Shown here: positions 39,503 to 50,066 of the stretch, one piece after another
How the letters are laid out: every line of letters begins with the position of its first letter
Numbering within the stretch: position 1 is the stretch's first letter
From: Eubacteriales bacterium
Lineage (GTDB): Bacteria > Bacillota > Clostridia > Peptostreptococcales > Anaerovoracaceae
Direction of reading: 5' to 3'
Assembly: GCA_028872475.1 (NCBI GenBank)
Contig: JAQYMQ010000021.1
Span: 62,001 to 126,000, forward strand
DNA length: 64,000 nt
The notes under the pieces: model-generated
What the model was told of the DNA's origin: nothing
What the model saw: only the letters and a program-made list of their open reading frames with translations
Database searches by the model: none
Made by a program: the position numbers and the translations under genes

Positions 39503-40756
39503 ATGAGTTCGCATATTTTGTCGATACTTTTGATTATTATACTTGTTATATTATCTGCATATTTTTCGGCAACAGAAACAGCTTTCACATCATTAAATAA
39601 AATTAAGGTTAAGAATAAGGCTAATAATGGTGATAAGAGTGCAAAAAGAGTTATTAAGATAATGGGCAAATATGATCAGCTGTTGACTACAATATTAGTT
39701 GGAAACAATATTGTAAATATAGCTATGACAGCAGTAGCTACAGTATTGTTTATAAACTTATATGGAGCAATGGGAGCAACCATTTCTACTGTTGTAATGA
39801 CCATAGTTGTACTTATTTTTGGAGAAATTTCTCCTAAGATAATGGCTAAGGAAGTTCCGGAGAAATATGCCGCATTTTCCGCACCTTTGATACGTGTACT
39901 TATGGTTATACTAAAGCCAATAAACTTTATATTCACTAAGTGGAAGAAGCTTCTTGTTAGAATTTTAAAAATTTCAAATGATACAACGATAACCGGCGAG
40001 GAAATAAGGACTCTTGTTGAAGAAGCAGAGACTGGGGGAGGTATTGAAACAGATCAAAGCATTCTTATTCAAAATGCTATTGAGTTTAATGACCTTATGG
40101 CTGAAGATATTCTCACGCCAAGGGTTGACATAGAGGCGATAGATTTTGAAATGTCTAATGATGAGGTTGCTGAGATTTTCCTAAAATCAGGATTTTCAAG
40201 GATACCAGTTTATGAGGACGACTTGGACAAGATAATTGGTGTGCTAAATCAAAAAGATTTTCACAATTATGTTATCGGCAAGGGCAAAAGTGTTAGAGAT
40301 ATGATTAAACCTGTTGTATTTGTAGGTGGAACAATGAAAATTGCTGCACTATTGCGAAGAATGCAGGTAATGAAAACTCAGATAGCGATAATCGTAGATG
40401 AATATGGCGGTACTGAGGGACTGGTTACTATGGAAGACATTTTAGAGGAGCTAGTGGGAGAGATATTTGATGAACACGATCCTATTATTTCTCAGGAAAT
40501 AAAGCAGATACAAGGGGATAAATATATAGTCGCATGTAATGCAAACCTGTCAAAGATTTTTGAATATTTCGAAATAGAAGAAGAATTTGACGATGTAAAT
40601 ACTGTAAATGGATGGGTTATGCTAGAGTTGGATAAAATTCCAGCTTACGGCGATACTTTTAAAAAGATATACGGGAAAAAAGAAGTTACAGTTAAGGTAA
40701 TAAAGGCAGAAAAAAAGAGAGCTGTTGAGATAGTTATGACAGTGAAGGAGATTTAA
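39503..40756 (+). CDS. CNNM/hemolysin-C family transporter with CBS domains
   Basis: DUF21 TM domain ([17 protein letters not shown]), CBS pair ([16 protein letters not shown]...[22 protein letters not shown]), CorC-HlyC C-terminus. Confidence 0.92.
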   Translation: MSSHILSILLIIILVILSAYFSATETAFTSLNKIKVKNKANNGDKSAKRVIKIMGKYDQLLTTILVGNNIVNIAMTAVATVLFINLYGAMGATISTVVMTIVVLIFGEISPKIMAKEVPEKYAAFSAPLIRVLMVILKPINFIFTKWKKLLVRILKISNDTTITGEEIRTLVEEAETGGGIETDQSILIQNAIEFNDLMAEDILTPRVDIEAIDFEMSNDEVAEIFLKSGFSRIPVYEDDLDKIIGVLNQKDFHNYVIGKGKSVRDMIKPVVFVGGTMKIAALLRRMQVMKTQIAIIVDEYGGTEGLVTMEDILEELVGEIFDEHDPIISQEIKQIQGDKYIVACNANLSKIFEYFEIEEEFDDVNTVNGWVMLELDKIPAYGDTFKKIYGKKEVTVKVIKAEKKRAVEIVMTVKEI

Positions 40757-40758
40757 TA

Positions 40759-43512
40759 ATGAGTTTAATGGAAAAGATTTTTGGCGATCTGAATGTCAAG
40801 GAAATTAAGAAGATTGAAAAGATTGTTGACAGGATAGAAGTTTTAGATTCTAAAATGGAAGCTCTTTCTGATGAAGAATTACAGGCGATTACGCCACAAT
40901 TAAAGGCTAGGTTAGCTGAAGGTGAAACACTTGATGATATTCTGCCAGAGGCGTTTGCAGCGTGTAGAGAAGCTGCTTACAGAACCTTGGGTATGAAGCA
41001 TTTTAGGGTACAGCTAATCGGTGGTGTAGCATTGCATCAGGGAAGAATAGCTGAAATGAAGACAGGTGAAGGTAAAACTTTGGTTGCTACATTGCCTGTA
41101 TATTTGAATGCACTTTCAGGGGAAGGCGTACATGTTGTTACAGTCAATGATTACTTGGCAAAGCGTGACGCGGAAACTATGGGCAAGTGCTATAAGTTTT
41201 TAGGTCTTACTGTAGGCTGTGTAATTCACGGAATTACAGAAGAAGAGAGAAGAGCAGCGTATCAGGCAGATATTACTTACGGTACAAATAACGAATACGG
41301 TTTTGATTATCTTCGTGACAACATGGTTACATATAAAGAACACATGATGCAAAGAGAATTAAACTTTGCAATCGTCGACGAAGTTGACTCTATATTGATT
41401 GACGAAGCTAGAACTCCGCTTATTATTTCAGGTCAGGGAGACAAGTCAACAAATCTTTATCAGCAGGCAAATAAATTTGTAAAAGGCTTGAAGTTAGAGG
41501 ACGACTTTACTTATGAAGAAAAGGATAAGCAGGTATCGCTTACAGATGAGGGCGTTTCCAAGTGTGAATCATACTTTGAAATAGAGAACTTTGCGGATCC
41601 AGAAAACATGGAAATCAACCACCATGTTATGCAGGCTCTTAAGGCATATAATATGATGAAGAGAGATGTGGACTACATTGTAATGGATGGCGAAATTATC
41701 ATCGTAGACGAATTTACAGGTCGTCTAATGCACGGTAGAAGATATAGCGATGGACTTCATCAGGCGATTGAAGCGAAGGAAGGTTTGGAAGTTAGATCTG
41801 AATCTAAGACTTTGGCTACAATTACACTGCAAAACTACTTTAGAATGTATAAAAAATTAGCTGGTATGACTGGTACTGCTAAGACAGAAGAAGAGGAATT
41901 TAGAGATATCTATAATATGGACGTAGTTGTAATTCCAACAAATAAGCCGGTTATCCGTCTTGATGCAAACGACGCTGTTTATGCTACTGAAAAAGGCAAG
42001 TACAATGCGATTGCAGAGAGAGTAATTGAAGCACATCAAAAGGGACAACCTGTGCTTATAGGTACTATTTCTATCGAACACTCTGAATTAATTGCAGATA
42101 TTTTGAAGAAGCGTGGTATTCGCAATATGAATATCTTGAATGCTAAGAATCATGAAAAGGAAGCGCAGATTGTTGCTGAGGCAGGTAGAGAAGGTGCGGT
42201 TACTATTGCTACAAATATGGCAGGTAGAGGTACCGACATCATCCTTGGGGGTAATCCGGAATTTGAAGCAAATAGAGCTATGATTAAAGAAGGATATCCT
42301 GAAGATATTGTATCTATTGCATCTTCACAAGTTCCTACAAAGGACGAGGAAATTTTAGCGGCGAGAGATAGATATAAGCAACTTCATGCGCAGTTTAAAG
42401 CTGAAAGAGAGGAAGAACAGCAGAGAGTTATTGAAAGCGGCGGATTATTTATTATTGGTACAGAAAGACACGAATCTAGACGTATAGACAATCAGCTTAG
42501 AGGTCGTTCAGGACGTCAAGGAGACCCAGGTGCAACAGTATTTTGTATCTCAATGGAAGACGAGCTTCTTAGACTTTTTGGTGGCGAAAGAATGCAGGCT
42601 ATCGTTCAGAGAATGGGTATTGAAGAAGATGAAGCTATAGAATCTAAGATGATTTCAAGATCGATTGAAAATGCTCAGAAAAAGGTAGAAGGCAAGAACT
42701 TTGGTATCAGAAAATACGTTCTACAGTATGACAACGTAATGAATAAGCAGAGAGAAATTATCTATGGTGAAAGAAGAAAGGTTCTTTTCGGCGATGATTT
42801 AAAAGAATATATCATGAATATGACAAGAGAAATTATTTCTCATGCTGTACTTCCAGTGACTGCGGAAAGTCAATATTCAGAAGAATGGGATTTGGATGAG
42901 CTTACTAAGAATCTAAAGAGAATCTGCCCTAGATTTGGTGGTATTGATTTAGGCGAAGCTGACTTTTTACAGGAAGAGCAGTTGATTGATGCAATTTTTG
43001 AAGCTTTTCAGGCTTTATACCAAGAAAAGGAAGAAGAAGTTGGCGTAGAAAATATGCGTGAACTTGAAAGAATGATTCTTTTAAGAGTAGTAGATAACAA
43101 GTGGATGGATCACATAGATGCAATGGATCAGCTAAAGAGTGGTATTAACTTGCGTGGATATGGACAGCAAGACCCAGCAGCGGCTTATGCTCAGGAAGGT
43201 TTTGATATGTTCGAAGAGATGATTGGAGCTATCAAAGAAGATACTGTAAGATTCTGCTTCAATGTAACTGTGGAAACAAGTACAGAGAGAAAGACTGCAG
43301 CACACGGCGAAGGAGTAAAAGAGGACTTAGCTGATGTAGAAAGAGAAATTGCTCATGGTTCAAGAGGAAGTATGCCAGGAGAAGCAGAGATTCCAGAAAG
43401 AGAGAAAACTCAGCAACCATACAAGAGAGAGCAACCAAAGATAGGTGTAAATGATTCTTGTCCTTGTGGAAGTGGAAGAAAGTACAAGCACTGCTGTGGT
43501 AAAAATAAATAA
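40759..43512 (+). CDS. secA: Preprotein translocase ATPase SecA
   Basis: [41 protein letters not shown]-terminal zinc motif [14 protein letters not shown]. Confidence 0.97.
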   Translation: MSLMEKIFGDLNVKEIKKIEKIVDRIEVLDSKMEALSDEELQAITPQLKARLAEGETLDDILPEAFAACREAAYRTLGMKHFRVQLIGGVALHQGRIAEMKTGEGKTLVATLPVYLNALSGEGVHVVTVNDYLAKRDAETMGKCYKFLGLTVGCVIHGITEEERRAAYQADITYGTNNEYGFDYLRDNMVTYKEHMMQRELNFAIVDEVDSILIDEARTPLIISGQGDKSTNLYQQANKFVKGLKLEDDFTYEEKDKQVSLTDEGVSKCESYFEIENFADPENMEINHHVMQALKAYNMMKRDVDYIVMDGEIIIVDEFTGRLMHGRRYSDGLHQAIEAKEGLEVRSESKTLATITLQNYFRMYKKLAGMTGTAKTEEEEFRDIYNMDVVVIPTNKPVIRLDANDAVYATEKGKYNAIAERVIEAHQKGQPVLIGTISIEHSELIADILKKRGIRNMNILNAKNHEKEAQIVAEAGREGAVTIATNMAGRGTDIILGGNPEFEANRAMIKEGYPEDIVSIASSQVPTKDEEILAARDRYKQLHAQFKAEREEEQQRVIESGGLFIIGTERHESRRIDNQLRGRSGRQGDPGATVFCISMEDELLRLFGGERMQAIVQRMGIEEDEAIESKMISRSIENAQKKVEGKNFGIRKYVLQYDNVMNKQREIIYGERRKVLFGDDLKEYIMNMTREIISHAVLPVTAESQYSEEWDLDELTKNLKRICPRFGGIDLGEADFLQEEQLIDAIFEAFQALYQEKEEEVGVENMRELERMILLRVVDNKWMDHIDAMDQLKSGINLRGYGQQDPAAAYAQEGFDMFEEMIGAIKEDTVRFCFNVTVETSTERKTAAHGEGVKEDLADVEREIAHGSRGSMPGEAEIPEREKTQQPYKREQPKIGVNDSCPCGSGRKYKHCCGKNK

Positions 43513-43523
43513 AGGAATGGAAG

Positions 43524-44625
43524 ATGATATTGCTAGAAGAAATTAATAGAAAACTTGGACAGTATAGAGATGCTTTAATGGAGATTGGAGGTTCTCTTTG
43601 ACCAAGATAAACTTCGAAAAAGAGTAGGCGAACTGGATGAGCAGAGCATGGAGAGCGGATTTTGGGATGACAATAATAAGGCTCAGGCTCTGTTGCAGGA
43701 AAAGAAGCGAATAGAAGAAAAATTAGGCAGATACGATTCTCTTTCCGAAATCTTAGAAGAAATTGAGATAATGATTGAACTTTGTGCTGAAGAGGAAGAT
43801 TCTCAACTAGAAAAAGATATCGTTAAAAAAACTCAACAGTGGGAAAAGGCTTTCGATGAAATTAAGTTAGAAATTTTAATGAGTGGAGAATATGATCAAA
43901 ATAATGTAATACTTTCTATTAATGCAGGTTCCGGCGGCACGGATGCACAGGATTGGGCAGAGATGCTATTGAGAATGTACACGAGGTATGCGGAAGATAA
44001 GGGCTACAGAACTAAGATATTGTATCTAAATAGCGATGTTGTAGCTGGAATTAAATCAGCGACAATGATGGTGGAAGGCGAAAATGCTTACGGTTTTTTG
44101 AAAAACGAAAAGGGCATTCACCGATTGGTTAGAATTTCACCATTTGACTCTTCGGGAAAAAGACATACTTCGTTTGCGGCGGTGGATGTAATGCCGGAAA
44201 TAAATGATGATATCAACATCGAAATCGATATAAACGACTTGAAAATTGATACTTTTAGGGCAAGTGGTGCCGGTGGTCAGCACGTAAATACAACGGATTC
44301 GGCGGTTAGGATAACTCACATACCTACAAGGATTATAGTGAGTTGTCAAAATGAGAGATCACAGCTTAAAAATAAAGAAGTTGCAATGAAGGTGTTGATG
44401 TCAAAATTGATTGACTTAAAAGAGCAGGAAAACAAAGAGTATTTAAAAGAGTTGGAAGGGGACTTTTCACAGATTACGTGGGGTAGCCAGATAAGGTCTT
44501 ATGTACTTCACCCGTACACAATGGTTAAAGACCACAGAACGGGAATGGAAGTTGGTAATGCCGATAAAGTTTTAGATGGTGATTTAGATTGCTTTATCAG
44601 TGAAAAGCTTAAGCAAGATGCGTAG
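43524..44625 (+). CDS. prfB: Peptide chain release factor 2, programmed +1 frameshift at 43596-43601
   Basis: Short frame ATG...GGA GGT TCT CTT TGA then +1 to GAC CAA GAT; downstream [20 protein letters not shown] (GGQ). Confidence 0.96.
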
Positions 44626-44652
44626 AGAGATATTATATAGCAGAGGGAAATA

Positions 44653-46914
44653 ATGGATATCATAAAGAAATTAGCAGAAGAACTTAATATTAGAGAGAAG
44701 ATTGTAGAAGCTACGGTTGAGCTTATAGATGACGGTAACACAATTCCTTTTATCGCAAGATATAGGAAGGAAGTTACCGGTGGCTTAGACGATGAAATTT
44801 TGAGAACTTTTAATGAGCGACTTGAATATCTTAGAAATTTAGAAAAGCGAAAAGAAGAAGTTATAAGGCTTCTCGAGGAACAGGATAAACTTACCGACGA
44901 GTTAAGAGATGAAATCTTAAAAGCTGAAGTTTTGCAGAGAATCGAAGACTTGTATAAGCCGTTCAAAAAGAAGAAGGCTACCAGAGCTTCTAAAGCTAGA
45001 GAAAAAGGACTATTGCCTTTAGCAGAACTTATATTTGCTCAAGAACTTGAAAGCGGTGATGTGCTTGAGCTTGCGGGTGAATATATAAATGAAGAACTTG
45101 GTGTGACAAGTGCGCAGGAAGCTTTGCAAGGTGCTATGGATATTATTGCAGAGATGATTTCTGACGATGCAAAGATAGTGGATCTTGTGAGAGAAATCGT
45201 TTGGGCGACTGGCGTTATTGAGACAGAAGCTGTTGACAGCGAAGCAAAGAGTCCATATGAAATGTATTACAGCGCAAAAGAAAAGGCTGGAGTTATTCCA
45301 AATCACAGAATTTTAGCTATTAATAGAGGCGAAAAGGAAAAATTCTTAAAAGTTAAGCTTGTGGTAGATGATGAAAGAGTGATTTCTGATATTGAAAAAC
45401 AGGTTATTGCCAATGAAAAGACTATCTTCGTAGATGTTCTTAAACAGATAATTGCTGACGCGAATAAGAGATTGATTATGCCGTCAGTTGAGAGGGAAGT
45501 CCGTTCAACGCTTACAGAAAGAGCGGAGAAGGATGCTATACAGGTATTTGCTAGAAATACGGAAAAACTGCTCATGGTGCCACCTGTTAAAAATGCGAGG
45601 ATATTAGCGATTGACCCAGGGTATCGTACAGGCTGTAAGGTTGCGGTATTAGATGAGAGAGGAAAGCTACTGGCATATACTACTATCTATCCTACTAAAC
45701 CGAAGGAAGATATCGTTGGGACTGTTAAGATTTTTGATAAACTTATTGGAAGGTTTGAGCTAAATACTGTCGTAATTGGTAACGGTACAGCGAGTAGGGA
45801 AACTGAGGAAGTTGTTGCAAATTACATAAAGGATAAGAATTTAGATTTAAGATATACAATTGTCAATGAAGCAGGAGCGTCTGTTTATTCGGCGTCAGCT
45901 ATTGCAACAGAAGAATACCCTGACCTTGATGTGACGACAAGAGGAGCGATGTCTCTTGGTAGAAGATTGCAGGATCCGTTGGCGGAGCTTGTAAAAATTC
46001 CAACAAAGAGCATAGGAGTTGGACAGTATCAGCACGATATTAATCAGAAAGAGTTAGAGAACTCGCTTCATGATGTAGTTGAATATTGTGTAAATGAAGT
46101 TGGTGTAAACTTAAATACGGCGTCAAGATCACTTCTTTCTTATGTTGCCGGTATCAATTCAACAATTGCCAAAAATATAGTTGCATATAGAGAAGAAAAC
46201 GGTGCCTTCAAAAACAGAAAAGAGTTGAAAAAGGTAGCTAAGCTTGGAGATAAGGCATTTGAGCAATGCGCAGGGTTTTTAAGAATTGCCGAAGGTAGTG
46301 AATTTTTAGATAAGACCGGCGTTCATCCTGAATCATATACTGCAGCAAAAAAAGTTTTGGATAAGCTTGGTTTGAAAGATAGTGACTTTAATGTGGGCGG
46401 AGTTGCAGATATAGAAGACCGCATAATTACTCTATATCCAATGAAGTCTAAGAGTGTTGAACATAAGAATATGAAGGGGCTTGGAGCTTTAAAAAATATT
46501 ACTCCACCCAAAAGAGATAAAAAAGCAGAACTGAAATATGCCATAAAGCAATTAGCAGATGAGCTGGAGATTGGTGAGTTTACGCTTGTGGATATTATCT
46601 CAGAAATTAAAAAGCCGGGCAGAGACCCGAGAGAAGATGCTCCACAGGTAATCTTTAGAAATGACGTAAAAGACTTTGCGGATTTAAAGGTTGGCATGGA
46701 ATTAGACGGTACAGTTAGAAATGTAGTTGACTTTGGTGCATTTGTAGATATAGGTGTAAAAAATGACGGCCTTGTACACATATCGCAAATGAGCGATAAA
46801 TACATAAAACATCCGATGGATGTAGTCTCTGTTGGCGACAATGTAAAGGTGAGAATTATTGAGATTGATGAGGGCAGACAGAAGGTTGGTCTGACTATGA
46901 AAATAAAGGATTAA
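44653..46914 (+). CDS. tex: Tex family RNA-binding transcription accessory protein
   Basis: TIPFIARYRKEVTGGLDDEILR, ILAIDPGYRTGCKVAVLD, C-terminal S1 domain. Confidence 0.95.
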   Translation: MDIIKKLAEELNIREKIVEATVELIDDGNTIPFIARYRKEVTGGLDDEILRTFNERLEYLRNLEKRKEEVIRLLEEQDKLTDELRDEILKAEVLQRIEDLYKPFKKKKATRASKAREKGLLPLAELIFAQELESGDVLELAGEYINEELGVTSAQEALQGAMDIIAEMISDDAKIVDLVREIVWATGVIETEAVDSEAKSPYEMYYSAKEKAGVIPNHRILAINRGEKEKFLKVKLVVDDERVISDIEKQVIANEKTIFVDVLKQIIADANKRLIMPSVEREVRSTLTERAEKDAIQVFARNTEKLLMVPPVKNARILAIDPGYRTGCKVAVLDERGKLLAYTTIYPTKPKEDIVGTVKIFDKLIGRFELNTVVIGNGTASRETEEVVANYIKDKNLDLRYTIVNEAGASVYSASAIATEEYPDLDVTTRGAMSLGRRLQDPLAELVKIPTKSIGVGQYQHDINQKELENSLHDVVEYCVNEVGVNLNTASRSLLSYVAGINSTIAKNIVAYREENGAFKNRKELKKVAKLGDKAFEQCAGFLRIAEGSEFLDKTGVHPESYTAAKKVLDKLGLKDSDFNVGGVADIEDRIITLYPMKSKSVEHKNMKGLGALKNITPPKRDKKAELKYAIKQLADELEIGEFTLVDIISEIKKPGRDPREDAPQVIFRNDVKDFADLKVGMELDGTVRNVVDFGAFVDIGVKNDGLVHISQMSDKYIKHPMDVVSVGDNVKVRIIEIDEGRQKVGLTMKIKD

Positions 46915-46916
46915 TA

Positions 46917-47558
46917 ATGAAAAAGAAAGTTATTTTATTTGATTATGACGGGACGTTGATGGACACGAGAGAAGGCATCGTTCAGTCATGGCGTTATGTC
47001 TTTAAGAAATTAAAAAATGAGGATGTGACAAATGAGTATCTAAGGCAATATTTTGGCAAATCTCTTAAGGGAGCTATTGCAGAAATGTTTCCTGATAAGT
47101 CGGTTGATGAAGTTGTTGCTGTATATAAAGAGTTTGCGTTGTCATCTAAGGCAAAGCGTAGAGAGTTGTTCTATGATGCGAAGGAAACTGTTCAAAGATT
47201 ACACAAAGATGGCTATGTATTGGGACTTGTAACCTCAAGAATGCACGAATCTTCTGTAGAGGGCTTGACAGATGAAGGATTAATAGATTATTTTTCGGTA
47301 ATTGTCGCATCTGACGATGTAGAAGAAATTAAACCGAGTGCTGAGCCGATTGAAAGAGCTATGGATATTCTTGGTGTAAGCAAGGAAGATGTAGTTATGG
47401 TTGGAGATACAGAGTTTGACCTTGGAAGCGCTAAAAATGCAGATGTAACTTCTGCTTTAGTAGGTTGGTCAGATGAAAGAGAAATGCTTGTAAATGACGA
47501 AAGTCTTGCTCCTGATTATATAATCGAAAAGTTTGAAGATTTATATAATATCATCTAG
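46917..47558 (+). CDS. HAD hydrolase (PpaX/Gph-like)
   Basis: LFDYDGTLMDTREGIVQSW, LVTSRMHESSVEGL, VVMVGDTEFDLGSAKNA. Confidence 0.88.
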   Translation: MKKKVILFDYDGTLMDTREGIVQSWRYVFKKLKNEDVTNEYLRQYFGKSLKGAIAEMFPDKSVDEVVAVYKEFALSSKAKRRELFYDAKETVQRLHKDGYVLGLVTSRMHESSVEGLTDEGLIDYFSVIVASDDVEEIKPSAEPIERAMDILGVSKEDVVMVGDTEFDLGSAKNADVTSALVGWSDEREMLVNDESLAPDYIIEKFEDLYNII

Positions 47559-47606
47559 AATGTATGGTTGTTAAAGGCGATATTTCAACGAAAATAAGCT
47601 TAATCA

Positions 47607-47669
47607 TTGGCTGGAATCAATAAAATATGGTATAATAGCTGGACTTCAAAATTAAAAAGCTTAATTTTG
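47607..47669 (+). promoter_or_regulatory. Extended -10 promoter with palindromic operator for the acyl-CoA ligase gene
   Basis: TTGGCT-N18-TATAAT (TGG TATAAT) followed by CAAAATTAA aaagc TTAATTTTG at 47647-47669. Confidence 0.6.
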
Positions 47670-47723
47670 CTTACACAAAAATGATATGAAGTAAAATATA
47701 AATATATTAAAAGGTAGTTATTT

Positions 47724-49532
47724 ATGAATAGATATGAAAAAAATATGGCTGGAGATGATAAGTTTTTGCAGGAATTAGAGTATGCAAAGGACGTTGTTAA
47801 AAAGATACAGTCAGATAAAAGATCGTATATAAGGTATACACAGGACATTAGACCTGTAGTAAATTTAAAGCATATGCTGGAGACAAGCGCAGAGATATTT
47901 TCTGACAACGTAGTTATATACGAAAAAAATGAAGGTGATAGAGAATATAAGCCTATGAAATACAGACACCTTTTGGCAGAGGTGAACGCACTTGGTACAG
48001 CGCTTATGGAGTTAGGACTTCAGGGTGAGAAAGTTGCTCTAATTGGTAACAATTCAAGTAAATGGGCAAGAAGTTATCTATCTGTTATCTGTGGTGTAGG
48101 TGTTGTGGTTCCTTTAGATAAGGAGCTTCCCGAAAATATGCTCTTGGATTTGATTAAGAGATCGGGTGCGAAGGCGGTAATCTTTGATGACAGATTCGAA
48201 GATACATTTAAGGCTGCATTAGAAGAAGATAACAATTTAGAATACGTTATCAATATGGACTTAGATAGTGATAGAGAAGGCGTGTTGTCTTGGGAAACTC
48301 TTAAAACTAAGGGTTATGAGCTTTTAGCGATAGGCAATACTGACTTTTTGAATGCCAAAATCGACAGAGATGTACTAGCTTGCTTGTTATTTACATCAGG
48401 TACAACAGGTCTATCTAAGGGAGTAATGCTTTCACATGGGAATATTGTAGAGAATTTGATGCCTATGAGATCATTGATTAAGATTTCTGATAAGGATATC
48501 TTCTTCTCTGTACTGCCTGTACACCATACTTATGAGTGTACTTGTGGATTTTTGATTCCAATCTATCTGGGAGCTTCTATTGCATATTGTCAGGGACTTA
48601 AATATATAGCGAAAAATCTTCAAGAAGTAAAGCCTACAATTATATTAGGTGTTCCGGCAATCTTCGAAAGTCTAAATAAGAAGATTTGGCAAGGTGTTCG
48701 TAAAAAGGGCAAGGAAAAACTTTTAAAGAGAGTTATTAAAATAAATAACGTGACTAAGAAAGTCGGTTTAAACTTGGGTAATAAGTTCTTTAAGGATATT
48801 ACTGATATATTTGGTGGAAGACTTAGAATGGTTATCTCAGGTGGAGCAGCGATTCAACCGTCAGTTTTAGAAAACTTTAGAGACTTTGGTCTAGTAGCAT
48901 TTCAGGGATATGGTTTGACAGAGTGTGCGCCGATTGCATCTATTAATCCTTACGATGCACCGAGAGATTCTTCAATAGGTGTAGTTCTACCAGGCACAGA
49001 AATGATTATCGACGATAAGAATGCTGACGGAATAGGTGAGCTTTGCTATAAAGGAAAGAATGTAATGCTTGGATATTACGAGATGCCAGAACAGACGAGA
49101 GAAGTTCTTGTAGATGGTTATTTCAGAACAGGCGACCTCGGATATGTTGATAAGGATGGATATTTCTATATCTCAGGAAGAAAGAAAAATGTAATCATTA
49201 CAAGCAATGGTGAAAATGTATTCCCTGAGGAAATTGAGTATATACTTTCACTTGATAAGAGAATTCAAGAAAGTATGGTATATCAGACTGAATCAGAAGG
49301 AAAGAAAGACTTTATTATTGCGGCTAGTATCTCAATGGATATGGAATACATAGATGAGATTTACGGAGATATTTCTGATGACAGGCTTACTGAAATTGCC
49401 TGGGATATCGTTGACCAGTACAATGAAAACAGTCCGGCATATAGACAGATTAGACGTATTAACGTAAGAAGAGAAGAATTGAAGAAAAATACATCTAGAA
49501 AAGTAATTAGATTTGATGAATCAAATAAGTAA
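47724..49532 (+). CDS. Long-chain acyl-CoA synthetase / AMP-dependent ligase
   Basis: LLFTSGTTGLSKGVMLSHGN, GYGLTECAPIAS, YFRTGDLGYVDKDGYFYISGRKKNVIITSNGENVFPEEIE. Confidence 0.93.
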   Translation: MNRYEKNMAGDDKFLQELEYAKDVVKKIQSDKRSYIRYTQDIRPVVNLKHMLETSAEIFSDNVVIYEKNEGDREYKPMKYRHLLAEVNALGTALMELGLQGEKVALIGNNSSKWARSYLSVICGVGVVVPLDKELPENMLLDLIKRSGAKAVIFDDRFEDTFKAALEEDNNLEYVINMDLDSDREGVLSWETLKTKGYELLAIGNTDFLNAKIDRDVLACLLFTSGTTGLSKGVMLSHGNIVENLMPMRSLIKISDKDIFFSVLPVHHTYECTCGFLIPIYLGASIAYCQGLKYIAKNLQEVKPTIILGVPAIFESLNKKIWQGVRKKGKEKLLKRVIKINNVTKKVGLNLGNKFFKDITDIFGGRLRMVISGGAAIQPSVLENFRDFGLVAFQGYGLTECAPIASINPYDAPRDSSIGVVLPGTEMIIDDKNADGIGELCYKGKNVMLGYYEMPEQTREVLVDGYFRTGDLGYVDKDGYFYISGRKKNVIITSNGENVFPEEIEYILSLDKRIQESMVYQTESEGKKDFIIAASISMDMEYIDEIYGDISDDRLTEIAWDIVDQYNENSPAYRQIRRINVRREELKKNTSRKVIRFDESNK

Positions 49533-49538
49533 TATATA

Positions 49539-50027
49539 GTGGAGGAAATGATGAACAAAGAGGAATTGCTGACCAAAGAGGGTCTTGAGAAAACGATTGG
49601 AGAGTATGAGCATCTCGTATCGGTTAAGAGAAAAGAAGTAGAAGAAAGAATCAAAGAAGCTCGTGAACACGGCGACCTTTCTGAAAATGCTGAATACGAT
49701 GCAGCGTTGCAGGAACAGGCAGAACTAGAAGCGCTTATCAAAAAGCTAGATGAAAGAATCAGATACGCTAAGATTATTGGCGAAGATGAGCTTGATACGG
49801 ATAAGGTTAATGTAGGTCATACAGTGACAGTTGTAAGAGATGGTTCAGATAAAGAGCTGCAGTATACTATTTTAGGTTCAGCAGAAGCAGATCCGATAAA
49901 TGGTAAGATTTCAAATGAGTCAGCTCTTGGAAAAGCATTGATTGGCTGTCATGCAGGCGATGTTGTAGAAGTTGAATTGCCAAAGACAAAGACAAAGTAC
50001 ACAGTAATTAAATTTGAAAAATTCTAG
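49539..50027 (+). CDS. greA: Transcription elongation factor GreA
   Basis: KEAREHGDLSENAEYDAALQEQAELEALI, SNESALGKALIGCHAGDVVEVELP. Confidence 0.95.
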   Translation: MEEMMNKEELLTKEGLEKTIGEYEHLVSVKRKEVEERIKEAREHGDLSENAEYDAALQEQAELEALIKKLDERIRYAKIIGEDELDTDKVNVGHTVTVVRDGSDKELQYTILGSAEADPINGKISNESALGKALIGCHAGDVVEVELPKTKTKYTVIKFEKF

Positions 50028-50066
50028 GGAAAACCTGTATAAGCGACTATAGGGGCGAGGGAGAAA

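Noticed and set aside
46323-46841. 172-aa minus-strand ORF opposite tex
   Set aside because: Shadow ORF of a strongly supported CDS; composition biased (Ser/Phe-rich), no recognisable domain or RBS.
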